Source of the DNA: Microbacterium sp. CBA3102
GTDB taxonomy: Bacteria; Actinomycetota; Actinomycetes; Actinomycetales; Microbacteriaceae
DNA length: 64,000 bases
Direction: 5' to 3'
Assembly (NCBI RefSeq): GCF_007954505.1
Contig: NZ_CP042412.1
Span: forward strand, 3,224,001-3,288,000
Of the stretch, positions 17,089 to 27,045 are shown one piece after another. Each line of letters opens with the position of its first letter. The first letter of the stretch is position 1. The notes under the pieces are model-generated. The model saw nothing but the letters and a program-made list of their open reading frames with translations, was not told the origin of the DNA and searched no databases. Both the position numbers and the translations under genes were made by a program.

Positions 17089-18053
17089 CGTGCTAGCGCG
17101 GCAGGGGGGACGCCGACGCCTTCCATGAAGGTCTGCGGGTTCACGTACTCGCCGTCCACCTTCACTTCGTAGTGCAGGTGGCAGCCGTACGAATTGCCCT
17201 CGTTGCCGACCTTCCCGATTTGGTCGCCGGCCTGCACGGCCTGCCCCTCGACCACCATGAAGTTGATCGGCTTCATGTGGAAGTATCCGGTCATCACGCC
17301 GTCGGCGTGCTTGATCCAGATGTACCCGCCGCCGCCCTTGTTCTCCCCGGTGTTGTCGATGACGCCTGCGGATGCGGCCCAGATCGGGCCGTCGCAGGTG
17401 CCGTCCGCGAGGTCGGTTCCCATGTGCGCATGATCGCCTCGACTGTCTCCGAAGACACCGGAGACGGTGCCGCGGGCCGGCACAATCCAGTCGCCCGATC
17501 CACACGGGCCGCTGAGAGCCTCCACGATCGCCGTAGCGTCCGTTTCGTACTTCGCGTAGTGGTTCTTGTCGGAGTTGATCTGTACGCGCCAGATCGCGTG
17601 TGAGGGCTCCATGTCCTGCCAGCCGTCGACGGCGACGAGGCGGCCGAAGAACAGCGTTGCGGACTTGGTGGGGTCCATGCGGTCTTCAACGCTCCCCCAC
17701 CAATCCTGCTGCTGGAACAGGCCGATGCTACTGGTCGGGGTTCCGTCAGGGTTCACGACACCGTTGATGTCGTCGCCGTAGGTGATGTTTTTGAGGCTGC
17801 TCTCGCCCATCGCCGTCATGACGCCGATGATCTGCGCGTCTTCGCCGAGCGAGAGCTGCTGTGCAGCTCCGATGATCGCGGCCGCGTTGGCGAGCTGGTC
17901 ACCCTTGTAGCCGTTGATGCCCTCAGCGGGGTAGTTCGACGGGTCCGCGAGGCATGTCGATGCGTCGCTGCGCTGCACCGATGCCAACAGGAAGGTCACG
18001 CCGAGAGCGACGGCAAGGATGCCGCCGAGCACCGCCAGGCCGAACGACTTCAT
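17040..18053 (-). CDS. conjugation-associated M23 metallopeptidase / cell-wall hydrolase
   Basis: 337 aa. N-terminal membrane anchor or signal (residues 5-28), a lysozyme-like middle (AMGESSLKNITYGDDINGV...SIGLFQQQ, with the Glu of transglycosylase-like folds), then an M23 peptidase domain with HMGTDLADG (zinc His and Asp) and GCHLHYEVKVDG (HxH). Such two-domain hydrolases open the wall for Gram-positive type IV transfer machines. Its ATG overlaps the ATPase stop codon. Confidence 0.82.
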   Translation of the reverse strand: MKSFGLAVLGGILAVALGVTFLLASVQRSDASTCLADPSNYPAEGINGYKGDQLANAAAIIGAAQQLSLGEDAQIIGVMTAMGESSLKNITYGDDINGVVNPDGTPTSSIGLFQQQDWWGSVEDRMDPTKSATLFFGRLVAVDGWQDMEPSHAIWRVQINSDKNHYAKYETDATAIVEALSGPCGSGDWIVPARGTVSGVFGDSRGDHAHMGTDLADGTCDGPIWAASAGVIDNTGENKGGGGYIWIKHADGVMTGYFHMKPINFMVVEGQAVQAGDQIGKVGNEGNSYGCHLHYEVKVDGEYVNPQTFMEGVGVPPAALARCPRNCSATWPASSQP

Positions 18054-19489
18054 TACTGCACCTTGCGGGCGTCGCCGCGCATCCCCTCGTCGGTGTCGGT
18101 CAGGGTGACCTCGATGTCGGAACGGACGTGCTGCACGTGCGTCTCGGGCACAGATCCATACTTGAAGACGAAGTGACCGGGCTGGAGCGTCTGTAAGACC
18201 TCAGCGGTGCTGGGATCGAAACCGAACGTGCGCACGGCCCAATCGGCGTCGTCTTTCCGGTCCTGCCGGAAAACGTAGATCGACTGCGCTTCACTGATGA
18301 CGGTCTGTCCGGGTGAGTCCTTCGGGATATCGGTTCCCTTGTGGAACACGAAGACGTTGTTCAGCCCGAGCCCGCGCGAGAGCTTCTGATTCGATTTCAG
18401 AAGGTGGGCGGCCGGTCCCTCGACCATGTCCCAGCCTTCCTCGTTGATGCATGTCGTCTGCCAGCCCGGATCGGTGCGCAGTCGGCCTAGCATCCACTGG
18501 TTACCGATCGCGCGGATGACGTTCGATGACGGCCCTTCGGCGGGCAGCTGCGAGATATCGAACGATGTGAGCTTGCCTGTCAGGTCGACGCCCTTGCTCG
18601 TCTCGCCGTCAAGCAGCCCGCCGTACTCGTCCAACAGTCCTTCGAGAGTGAAGCGGATGCCGAGGCCGGCTTGGTGCAGCCGATCGCGGGAGGCTGGCGA
18701 CATGTCGTCGTCGCCCGCGTCGACGCGGCCGAGCCACGGGAGGATATCGCCCAGTGTGGCGATGCGGCCGGCGTCAAACGTCGCGAGCGTCTCGGACAGG
18801 GCTGCGCGAGCTGCCTTCTCATCCCAGACGTCGAGCTGCGCCCCGTCACGGGCAATACGGATGATCGCGTGCAGCAGACGGTAGGTGCCGGCGTCCCCGA
18901 TCTGACTCACGATGAGCGGATCGAGCAGATTCAGGCGGGAGCCTGAACCGTCCTGGGTGAACCGGATCGGTTCGCCCTGTCCCCACTCGCGCACCAGCTC
19001 GGCGTACTCACCCTCGCCGCCGCGGTTCTTCTTGTCGAAGATGACGGCGCGACGGTAGCGGATCACGAGAGGCCGGATCACGCAGACCGTTTTGACGAAG
19101 CTCGACTTACCGCCACCCACTCCCCCAACCACAACCGTGTTGGGGGAGGAAATCAGCCTCGGCACTGAGTTGTAGGCAGTCACCGGGTCGTGTGTGACCA
19201 GGTTGTGCGACAGGACGTCGCGACCGTTCGCAACGCCCTGCGTGCCCGTGGAGGGGCCGATGAGAGCGGTGTTCAGAACGGTGGCCTGTCGTGTCGTCGA
19301 CGGCGCTCCGGGCAGTTTCGGGGCGTAGTAGCCGCGCCGTGCTTTTCGTACGTTCGTGCGCCGTGCTGGCCCTGGCAGTTCGTACGGCGAGATTTCGCCG
19401 GCTACATTCTCGACGGGCTGCGTTTCCTCGACGTCGACGGCCTGTGCCTGTCGACGTGAGCGCCGCCCGGATGCTGTGGTGTCGCTCAC
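18053..19489 (-). CDS. VirB4/TraC-like conjugative transfer ATPase
   Basis: 478 aa from GTG 19489, overlapping the upstream stop codon. Walker A is VVVGGVGGGKSSFVKT near residues 118-133; the INEEGWDMVEG segment near residue 365 is Walker-B-like, and the C-terminal PGHFVFKYGSVPETHVQHV is typical of actinobacterial ATP-binding TraC/VirB4 proteins. Powers assembly or substrate transfer in the conjugation channel. Operon partner of the SCO6880-like protein. Confidence 0.8.
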   Translation of the reverse strand: MSDTTASGRRSRRQAQAVDVEETQPVENVAGEISPYELPGPARRTNVRKARRGYYAPKLPGAPSTTRQATVLNTALIGPSTGTQGVANGRDVLSHNLVTHDPVTAYNSVPRLISSPNTVVVGGVGGGKSSFVKTVCVIRPLVIRYRRAVIFDKKNRGGEGEYAELVREWGQGEPIRFTQDGSGSRLNLLDPLIVSQIGDAGTYRLLHAIIRIARDGAQLDVWDEKAARAALSETLATFDAGRIATLGDILPWLGRVDAGDDDMSPASRDRLHQAGLGIRFTLEGLLDEYGGLLDGETSKGVDLTGKLTSFDISQLPAEGPSSNVIRAIGNQWMLGRLRTDPGWQTTCINEEGWDMVEGPAAHLLKSNQKLSRGLGLNNVFVFHKGTDIPKDSPGQTVISEAQSIYVFRQDRKDDADWAVRTFGFDPSTAEVLQTLQPGHFVFKYGSVPETHVQHVRSDIEVTLTDTDEGMRGDARKVQ

Positions 19490-21162
19490 GAGATCGCCTC
19501 CTTCTCTCCCTTGCCTGCGAGCATGCGCATGGTGCGCGCAGCCCATGTGGGCTCGTCGGGCTTGATTCCGCGACCGATCGGCCAGGTGAGCCCGCTCGCT
19601 GCGGACTGGTAGCTGTCGAGCCATTCGAGCCGGTGAATGCCGGCGTCGGTGTCGCACAGCTCTTCCAGCTCGCGGCTGTCCAAGGCCAGCTGCTCTTTGC
19701 TGTCCGACGTGATCGTGACGTACCCGATCCAGTTGGTGCCGTGGTGGCCGCCGCCTTCTGCGAGGTCGTTACGGCGACGCTGCGCCGCGAGAACGCGCAC
19801 GCTGCCCTCGTCGAGCGGAATGCGACCGCCTGCGGTCTGCGCATGCTCAGTAGCCATGTCGGCCACCAGGTCTTTGCGAGCTGCGCGCCGAGCCTCGGAT
19901 GCCGGGATCAGCTCGATGTGGAAGCTCACGGTGCGGATCACATCGAGCTTGCTTCCGGTGAGCAGCGGCAGCAGCCACAGCGGGGTGCGCTGCGCCACGG
20001 AAAGGTGATCGGCGCGGATCGCCGCGGTGCGGTGCCACCACTCGACCGGTGCGCCCGTCTCAGGGTCGATGCCCTCGACGACATGTGCGGAGAACTCGCC
20101 CCCGCGGGCGCGCTCTCCGAGGTCGGTCGGTGCGAGATCGCGCACCAGGTCGAGCGGTCGGCTGGGGTTCTGCATGTGCCGGATCACCGCCGTGGTGCCA
20201 CGTGCCGTAAGTGCCACGGCTTCACCGAAGTAGGCGTCGTGCAGACCACGCTGCGCGGACTCAATCTCGGCGGCCATGAGCCGCCGCCAGCCGTCGCGGC
20301 CCTCTCCGAACTTGCGTGCCTTCTCGGCAAAGCGGGCATTGAGGGGCCAGCTCGCGACCACGTAGTGGCGCTGCACCATCGCCCCGGTGCCCGACAGCAT
20401 CAGCACTTCCTCGTATGACTTCTTGGCCCACTCGGGCGCTTCATCGTCGATGTTGGTCATGACCCACCATTCCTGCAGCGCCGTGTCGGCGGGCAGAATC
20501 CGGGTCACCGGCTGGACGAAGCGCAGCAGCGAACCCGGCGCCGCACGGCCGGCGAGCAGTGCGCCGAATCCCTCCGCTTTGCGGAGGGTGGAGTCTGGCG
20601 ATTCCATCCCGCGCAGCTGACCGCTGACCGCGAATGCGACCGAGAGGTACGGGTCTTCGCCTACGGGGCCGTGCCAGGCGATACCCGGGATTCCCCGAGC
20701 TGATTGCAGCCAGCCCATGCCGTCTGCACCGTCCGGGGTTGCCCGCATAGCGGCCAGTTCGCGAGCCCACTCGACCCGCGCCGCACGCTCGGCTTTGTCC
20801 TTGGTCTTCGCCGTCTGTTCCAGTGCGGCCGTGAGCATCGTGACGCGCTGCTGGTCGTACGGGTGGTAGTCGCCGCTGCGGGTCTTCACAGACTCGCGGT
20901 GACGCTTCCGCCGCACCCGTCGCTCGAGAATCGATCCGTTGTGCGTGGCGCTGGTGATCAGCACGAGCACGCCTGCGGCGAGGACGCCTAGGACGATCGG
21001 CGGCCAGCCGAAGGACGGCACGAAGATGAAAGCAATGACGAGGATGATGACGACGCCCCATCCGCGGCCCTTCGCCTTCTCTCCCCAGAATCCGCGGTGG
21101 CTGCCCTCTCCCCCGAGGATAAAGACGCCGCGCTGCTGCTCAGCCTGTTCCTGCTCATTCAT
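19486..21162 (-). CDS. SCO6880 family conjugation protein
   Basis: 558 aa. Two closely spaced N-terminal membrane segments (WGVVIILVIAFIFVPSF; IVLGVLAAGVLVLITSA) followed by a large cytoplasmic domain (WLQSARGIPGIAWHGPVGEDPYLSVAF; PLWLLPLLTG). The layout matches the SCO6880/PrgI-like component encoded just upstream of the VirB4-type ATPase in actinobacterial integrative elements. Overlaps both neighbours by 4 bp, showing tight coupling. Confidence 0.8.
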   Translation of the reverse strand: MNEQEQAEQQRGVFILGGEGSHRGFWGEKAKGRGWGVVIILVIAFIFVPSFGWPPIVLGVLAAGVLVLITSATHNGSILERRVRRKRHRESVKTRSGDYHPYDQQRVTMLTAALEQTAKTKDKAERAARVEWARELAAMRATPDGADGMGWLQSARGIPGIAWHGPVGEDPYLSVAFAVSGQLRGMESPDSTLRKAEGFGALLAGRAAPGSLLRFVQPVTRILPADTALQEWWVMTNIDDEAPEWAKKSYEEVLMLSGTGAMVQRHYVVASWPLNARFAEKARKFGEGRDGWRRLMAAEIESAQRGLHDAYFGEAVALTARGTTAVIRHMQNPSRPLDLVRDLAPTDLGERARGGEFSAHVVEGIDPETGAPVEWWHRTAAIRADHLSVAQRTPLWLLPLLTGSKLDVIRTVSFHIELIPASEARRAARKDLVADMATEHAQTAGGRIPLDEGSVRVLAAQRRRNDLAEGGGHHGTNWIGYVTITSDSKEQLALDSRELEELCDTDAGIHRLEWLDSYQSAASGLTWPIGRGIKPDEPTWAARTMRMLAGKGEKEAIS

Positions 21163-21775
21163 TCGGGGCGATCCTTTCCAAGCGTCGGCGGGGCTCCCAC
21201 CGGAGTGTGCGCAGTTTCGTTGACCTTGCGGCCCACGGTGTTCGCGCCCTGGAGGGCGACCGCGCCTGCGGCGACGGCTGGCCCAGCTGCCTTACTGGCG
21301 GTTGCAGCTGCACCGCGGCCTGCGGTTGCTGTACCTGCTTGGGCTGCACCGCGGCCGGCAGCTGCGCCGCCGCCCGATACTCCCTTTGCCCCGATACTCG
21401 CCGTCGCCCCTTGGGCGTTGGCCGGGGTGGCGTTCGCACGAACGGCTTGGGCCGAGCGCGGGGCGGCGGTCGAGCCGCCGCTGTTGCGTGCCGACGCAAG
21501 GGATTGCGCCCCGATCGGCGTTGAGGGGGATGCGCTGCCGGATGACGATTGGCCGGCTAGATGTTTGGTGGCCCACGAGACGAGAACGAAGGGAGCGATT
21601 TCGGCCAGGAAGATAGCGATCATCGCCACGAGCAGCATGACCAGGTTCTTGAAGCCGTCGTCGCCCCATTGCCCGATCGAGTCGATGGTGAGCCGGAAAG
21701 CGAACCCGAGCATGAAAAACAGCGTCGGGTGGATGAGCAGTAGCCCTATCCAGATCTTCACCGCGGCCATGCCGC
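21159..21775 (-). pseudogene. VirB6/TrbL-like transfer membrane protein, C-terminal fragment
   Basis: Retains two or three membrane segments (IWIGLLLIHPTLFFMLGFAF; KNLVMLLVAMIAIFLAEIAPFVLV) and a long Ala/Gly/Ser/Thr-rich tail. The N-terminal membrane domain is missing: near 21775 the sequence changes to a plus-strand sulfatase. Without it, and with no relaxase or coupling protein in view, this transfer module is incomplete. Confidence 0.75.
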
Positions 21776-23556
21776 CGGGCGAGGCCTCGCAGTACGAGCC
21801 GAACCTCGTCCGCAACACCACGACCGTGCTGCCGCCCAAGACAGCGGAGGAGGGCTACCACCTCAGCGAGGACATCGCCGAGGACGCCATCACCTGGCTG
21901 GAAACCCACCGGTCCCTCGCACCCGATCAGCCATTCCTCATGTACTGGGCGAGTGGTGCAATCCACGGACCGCACCATGTCCCGAAGGAGTGGGCCGACC
22001 GCTACGCCGGTACGTTCGACGATGGGTGGGACGCATACCGCGAGCGCGTCCACGCCCGGGCGATCGAAGCGGGATGGATACCCGCCGACGCGGAACTGAC
22101 AGAACGGCACCCGGACATGCCTGCCTGGGACGACATCCCCGAGGACGAGCGACCGTTCCAGCGTCGCCTGATGGAGGTAGCGGCCGGATACGCCGAGCAC
22201 GTCGACTTCCAGGTCGGCCGCCTGCTCGACGAGATCGAACGACTCGGATACGACGACAACACCATCGTGATGTACATGTGGGGAGACAACGGATCATCCG
22301 GCGAAGGCCAGAACGGCACCATCAGCGAACTGCTCGCGCAAAACGGGATTCCGAGCACCATCCCGCAGCACATCGCAGCTCTCGACGATCTCGGCGGCCT
22401 CGACGTGCTCGGGTCATCGCTGACCGACAACCAGTACCACGCCGGATGGGCATGGGCCGGCTCAACCCCCTACAAGGGCATGAAGCTGCTTGCGTCCCAT
22501 CTCGGCGGCACCCGCAACCCGTTGGTCGTACGCTGGCCCGCTCGGCTTTCACCCGACCAGGAACCTCGTACGCAGTTCCACCACGTGATCGATGTCGTTC
22601 CGACCATCTACGAGATCCTTGGCATCTCCCTACCCGAAACTGTGAACGGTTTCCATCAGGACTCCATCGACGGCGTGAGCTTCGCATACTCACTGGCCGA
22701 CCCCTCAGCGCCTGGGCAGCGCCGAACCCAGTACTTCGAGGTGATGGGAAGCAGATCCATCTACTCGGACGGCTGGATGGCATCCGCAGAAGGACCACGA
22801 CTGCCTTGGGTCCCCGGCCTCCCACCTGGAATCAAGACGTGGACCCCGGACCAGGATCGATGGGAGCTCTACAACCTCGACGAGGATTGGAGTCAAGCAC
22901 GAGACCTCGCCGTCGAGCACCCTGAGAAGCTTGAGCAGATGAAAGAGCTCTTCACGATCGAAGCCGCGCGGAACGACGTGATGCCGGTGGGCGGCGGGCT
23001 CTGGGTCGCCGCTCTGCATCCCGAATATCGGCTGAGCACGCCCTACTCCAAATGGGAGTTCTCGGGAACCACGACACGCATCCCGGAATTCTGCGCACCC
23101 GCCCTCGGCAACAAGCCGAACGTGGTCAGCATGGACCTGACGCTGCCGGAGCGTGCCAACGGCGTGCTCTACAAACTCGGCGGCGCCGGCGGCGGATTGA
23201 CGTGCTACCTCGACGACGGATACCTCACCTATGAGTACAACCTGTTCCTCATCCATCGGACGCTCATCCGCTCTGCGGAGGCGCTGCCTGCGGGTGACAC
23301 CACGCTCGAGGTGCGCACGACCTACGTCGAACCCCGCCCAGCCGGCCCGCTGAACATCACGATCTCCGGCAACGGGACATTGCTGGCAGAGGGCATTGTG
23401 CCGGTGAGCGCACCACTGCTCTTCACGGCGAACGACTGCCTCGATATCGGTCGCGCCCTCGGCGGAGCCGTCTCTCTTCAATACCGCGACAAGATGCCAA
23501 ACGCGTTCGACGGGACCATTCACGGCGTGCGAATCGCCTACCTCCAGTCACCCTGA
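21776..23556 (+). pseudogene. arylsulfatase, N-terminally truncated
   Basis: About 590 codons of a ~780-residue type I arylsulfatase. Family sequence begins at EASQYEPNLVRNTTTVLPPK and continues through MYMWGDNGSSGEGQ (metal Asp-Asn), TPYKGMKLLASHLGGTRNPLVVRWP and the C-terminal domain to the stop at 23556. The missing head would carry the Cys-x-Pro-x-Arg formylglycine site, so no activity is expected. The joint with the VirB6 fragment is at ~21776. Confidence 0.8.
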
Positions 23557-23854
23557 GCAACTTCTCAGAGCATGAAGCCAGCACAACGCCGGCCGCTCTC
23601 CCGCGCGCCCCTGCCGTTGCGGTCGAGGACCTGGACACCGCCGACGTCTTGGTGCTCATGAAACCGGGCCTCACACTGCCTTCCACCTCTCGCCGAGAGG
23701 TTCTGGAGTGGTCGTTCCCGAACCCAGAGTCCTAGGACGGCGACGCAGTGCGCCCGCTTCGCCAGGCCGTATCCGAGAAGATCCAGACCACGCTTCTCAA
23801 CCGTTGAGCTGACTGGAGCGGAGCGCCAAGGCTCGACACTTCTCCACCGAACAC

Positions 23855-23899
23855 GTGCGCCGAAACCCTCTTTCGGCGCACGTTTCTGGTCCCCTATTC
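23855..23899. repeat. palindromic element E5, left half, ending in the 9-bp transposon duplication
   Basis: GTGCGCCGAAA-ccctc-TTTCGGCGCAC is a perfect hairpin, followed by GTTTCTGGT and then CCCCTATTC, which abuts the transposon end at 23900. The other half of this element lies at 46865-46917, beyond the transposon. Together they make one complete element when the transposon and one CCCCTATTC copy are removed. Confidence 0.75.
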
Positions 23900-23963
23900 T
23901 GTGACTTGCGCCAGAAAATGTCGTGTTTACCGCGTCGCTTATCGTCCGATGAGGAGCGCTTCT
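23900..23963 (+). repeat. left terminal inverted repeat of the transposon
   Basis: Starts TGTGACTTGCGCCAG; pairs with 46801-46864 in inverted orientation. It overlaps the tniB stop region, so the strongest conservation in the last ~25 bases may be coding. Confidence 0.75.
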
Positions 23964-24856
23964 TGGGCAGCGTCGACGGCCTCAGGGATGAGGTGCGTCT
24001 GCCTATTGATGTCGAGTATGCGGTTGATCTGGGTGACGAGCCTGTCGGCGAGGCGGAAGTTTCCGTTGGTGGCCCGGACTATTGCGGCGAGAGCTGCGGT
24101 GTGTGCGAGACCGGAGTCGTCTGGGTCGGGGTCCGGGAGGCGCTGCGCGACGACGGCCGTGAGCTCGTCACTGCGTAGCGCCCGGTACTCGTGAGCGAAC
24201 CCGATGCGGCTGTATAGCTGGGGGTAGCGGGCGAGCCGTTTTTCGATGCCGGGCATGCCGATGAGGATGACGCCCATCCGGTGGCGGTCGTAGAAGTCGC
24301 GGACTTGTTCGAGGCCGGCGGTTTTGAGTCGGTCGGCTTCGTCGATGATGAGCAGTTCGGTGTTCCCGCTGTGTTGGGACTCGGCGTGCACGAAAGGATC
24401 AACGTGCCCGTGCTGGGCGTAGTCGATGGCCCAGGAGATGTGCTGGCATGCCCGGGGCAGGCCTTGATCAATCTGTTTGATGGACGCGGCGACGGTGGGT
24501 GTGAAGAACGCCGTGCGGCTTCGTTGTACCGCTTCGGGCACGGGTGGCAGTGCGCCTTTGCTGCGGGAGAGCGGGTACCACTGCTCCCATTCGTCGGTGC
24601 CGGCGTAGTTGCGTGCGGAGCGTGTCTTGCCGACGCCGGGTGGTCCGTAGCAGAGTCCGATGTAGCGGTGGGATCGGACGGTGTCTGCGAACTCGGCGAA
24701 GCGTCGGTGCTCACGTGTGGTCACGAATGTGGGCAAGGTATCTGCGCGGGGCGGGGGTGCATCGGTGAACTCGTCGAAATGACCGTTGAGGAATCGGCGT
24801 CCGTCATCGTCAGGCGTGAAGAGAAGAGACTGGGGCTTAGCGTCTGGATCAGTCAC
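23939..24856 (-). CDS. tniB: TniB-like AAA ATPase of transposon
   Basis: 305 aa. Walker A CYGPPGVGKTRSARNY at residues ~69-84, Walker B ELLIIDEADRLK near residues 168-179, sensor-like GVILIGMPGIEKRL. TniB/TnsC-type ATPases select the target and activate the DDE transposase. Its start overlaps the tniA stop by 8 bp. The last 28 residues recur, slightly diverged, at 46739-46824. Confidence 0.88.
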   Translation of the reverse strand: MTDPDAKPQSLLFTPDDDGRRFLNGHFDEFTDAPPPRADTLPTFVTTREHRRFAEFADTVRSHRYIGLCYGPPGVGKTRSARNYAGTDEWEQWYPLSRSKGALPPVPEAVQRSRTAFFTPTVAASIKQIDQGLPRACQHISWAIDYAQHGHVDPFVHAESQHSGNTELLIIDEADRLKTAGLEQVRDFYDRHRMGVILIGMPGIEKRLARYPQLYSRIGFAHEYRALRSDELTAVVAQRLPDPDPDDSGLAHTAALAAIVRATNGNFRLADRLVTQINRILDINRQTHLIPEAVDAAQEALLIGR

Positions 24857-26285
24857 TGGCGTAGGTCCTTAATCCGTGTCGCGTGGGAGGTGTCGCGAGA
24901 TGGTCAGGTGTGCTGTCGAGCATCGTTGCGATCAAGGGTTGGTGGCGCGTGTCTTCGGGAAGGGAACCCGCATGAGCGGTGAGCTCGCGGAGTTGCTGCT
25001 TCAGGGCGCGACGCCGCGCGTTCCTCGCGGTTTGCAGATCAGCAAAAGAGACGGTTTCCGAGGAGCGTTCGGGGGCAATTGCGCGGCAGAGGAATGCGTT
25101 GTCGTGGAAGATTCGTATCTCTCCGAGGTCGCGGGGGTCGTATCGCACCGTGACGTCTTCGCCGACGTATGCGGCGAGGACTGGTGAGATGTATCGGGTG
25201 GATGCGAAACGGATCCCGTCGCGTTGCACACGGCGGGTTGTCGCTGCGGTGAGTAGAAGCAGATTGATGTCTTCCGGGCGGGCGGGTGTTCGAGGGATGA
25301 AACTGTCGCTGCGCCATCGCTCGTGCGGGGCAGCGCCCGTCGATGAGTGGATGCGTTCGTTGTATTCGTCGACGATGAATCGCTCGAGAACGTCGTCGAG
25401 CTGGTGCAAGGTCAACCTGGGTTCGGTGATGGGCGATCCACCGGTGCCGTGCGGGATGAAGCCGGGTAGGTGCGGCAGCAGCTCGGTCGTGATCGTTCGG
25501 TAGAACCGTTCGATCTTGCCGCGTCCCTGCGGGACGCCGATCCGTGAATGAATCAAGCGCACGTGCACGTCGAGGCACACGTGTTCGATCCTGGTCGAGG
25601 TGAAGTCGGACCCGTGATCGCTGTAGAGGATGTCCGGGAGGCCCGACACCACCCACTTCGGGTTTCGTTTCCGAGTAATGGCCTGGTGGAACGCCAATGC
25701 GGAATGCTCGGCCGTGGGTGCTGAGACGCTGACCGCGTAGCCCGCGATCGCTCGTGAGTAGTCGTCGAGCACGATCGTGAGCCAGGGGCGGACGGCCTGC
25801 TGCCGGTCATCGAGAATCATCACATCGAGCAGAGTGTGGTCCATCTGCCACTGTTCATTCGGCGCAGAGGTTGTGCGGCGGTAGACCAGCTCGAACTTGT
25901 CTCGATAGGCCGCGTCCCCGCCGTCCGCGAGAGCAGTCAGGCCCGGGTCGAGCGCGTGCACGATTTCGCGGACCGTGGTGTACCCCGGGACGGATAGTCC
26001 TCGGCCCCTGGTGATATCACCGATGCGGCGGTGGATATACGCGATCGTCGGCGCGGGTCGCCGCACAGCAAGCGCCTCAATCGCCTTCACCAGCTCGGCG
26101 TCGATGCGCCTCGAACCCTTATCGCTGCGAGGTGCCCGTGAGAGCTGTCCCGTTTCCATCCGAGCGGCCCATCGTTGCAAGGTCCGCACCGCGACACCGG
26201 AGTGCGCCGCGAGCAGCGTCCAGGGCACCCCGTCCTGGTGTTGGCGCACAAGCTCGGCTTTCTGCCGGTCGCTGAGGTGCGCCAT
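24849..26285 (-). CDS. tniA: TniA-like DDE transposase (Mu/Tn402 type)
   Basis: 478 aa. N-terminal helix-turn-helix (RQKAELVRQHQDGVPWTLLAAHSGVAVRTLQRW is split here only by description), rve core with catalytic Asp in WQMDHTLLDV, Asp in LYSDHGSDFTS and Glu in VPQGRGKIERFYRT, then the Mu-type C-terminal beta barrel (GIRFASTRYISPVL; VTVRYDPRDLGEIRI). Cuts and joins transposon ends with TniB. No tniQ is seen, as in some two-gene actinobacterial relatives. Confidence 0.88.
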   Translation of the reverse strand: MAHLSDRQKAELVRQHQDGVPWTLLAAHSGVAVRTLQRWAARMETGQLSRAPRSDKGSRRIDAELVKAIEALAVRRPAPTIAYIHRRIGDITRGRGLSVPGYTTVREIVHALDPGLTALADGGDAAYRDKFELVYRRTTSAPNEQWQMDHTLLDVMILDDRQQAVRPWLTIVLDDYSRAIAGYAVSVSAPTAEHSALAFHQAITRKRNPKWVVSGLPDILYSDHGSDFTSTRIEHVCLDVHVRLIHSRIGVPQGRGKIERFYRTITTELLPHLPGFIPHGTGGSPITEPRLTLHQLDDVLERFIVDEYNERIHSSTGAAPHERWRSDSFIPRTPARPEDINLLLLTAATTRRVQRDGIRFASTRYISPVLAAYVGEDVTVRYDPRDLGEIRIFHDNAFLCRAIAPERSSETVSFADLQTARNARRRALKQQLRELTAHAGSLPEDTRHQPLIATMLDSTPDHLATPPTRHGLRTYASD

Positions 26286-26294
26286 GATTCCTCG

Positions 26295-26861
26295 TTAGGC
26301 CCGCTCGACGTGCTCGGCCAGGTGCCGGTAGATCGTGGGCCGGGACACTCCGAACGTGTCGGCAATCTCTTGGACGGTGTGGCCGCCCTCGTCGTACATC
26401 GCCCGGGCCTGCCGGATCTTCGTTGGCGTCATCTTGAACTTCGGGCCGCCCTTTCGGCCCCGGGCGCGGGCGGCCGCGAGGCCGTCGTGGGTGCGTTCGA
26501 CGATGAGGTCGTGTTCGAACTCCGCGATCGCAGCGAGCATGTGGAAGAACAGGCGACCTCCCGGCGTCGTCGTGTCGATGCCCTGCGAGAGTGCCTTCAA
26601 ACCGACCCCGCGCTGTTGCAATTCGTCCGCGACCTGTTTGAGGTTTCTCACCGACCGGCCGAGCCGGTCAAGTTTCGTCACGACGAGCGAGTCTCCCTCG
26701 CGCAGATATCCGAGGGCTTCCGTCAGTGCCGGCCGTTTCGCCAGGGTGCCGGATGCGTGCTCGACGAAAATCTTGTCGCAGCCCGCCGCATTGAGCGCAT
26801 CCGTTTGGCCGTCGGGATTCTGGTCTCGGGTTGAGACTCGGGCGTAACCGATCGTGGCCAT
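26295..26861 (-). CDS. tnpR: serine recombinase, resolvase type
   Basis: 188 aa. Catalytic serine in IGYARVSTRDQN (Ser10), plus TKLDRLGRSVRNL and the C-terminal Hin-like helix-turn-helix (TVQEIADTFGVSRPTIYRHL). It should resolve cointegrates formed by replicative transposition. The spacing to tniA is 9 bp. The upstream 26865-27000 is non-coding and is the likely res site; I could not define sub-sites there. Confidence 0.88.
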   Translation of the reverse strand: MATIGYARVSTRDQNPDGQTDALNAAGCDKIFVEHASGTLAKRPALTEALGYLREGDSLVVTKLDRLGRSVRNLKQVADELQQRGVGLKALSQGIDTTTPGGRLFFHMLAAIAEFEHDLIVERTHDGLAAARARGRKGGPKFKMTPTKIRQARAMYDEGGHTVQEIADTFGVSRPTIYRHLAEHVERA

Positions 26862-27045
26862 GCCTCAGTGTAACGTGAACGCCGCTTGTTTTACATAGAT
26901 TGCTGACACGGGTCGTGAGACACGACTCGCCGAACTGGCCGACCAAAATTCCGGATGACTCATGAACGGTCGTTTGAGAGTCACCGCAGCGGCAGACGGG
27001 ATTCAGCTTCGCCCCTGTTGACGATCCCGGCGGTTGGGTCGGGAC

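Noticed and set aside
26862..27030. A transposon end on the resolvase side of tniA-tnpR
   Set aside because: No sequence resembling TGTGACTTGCG was found here, so the element appears to extend to the right end at 46864.
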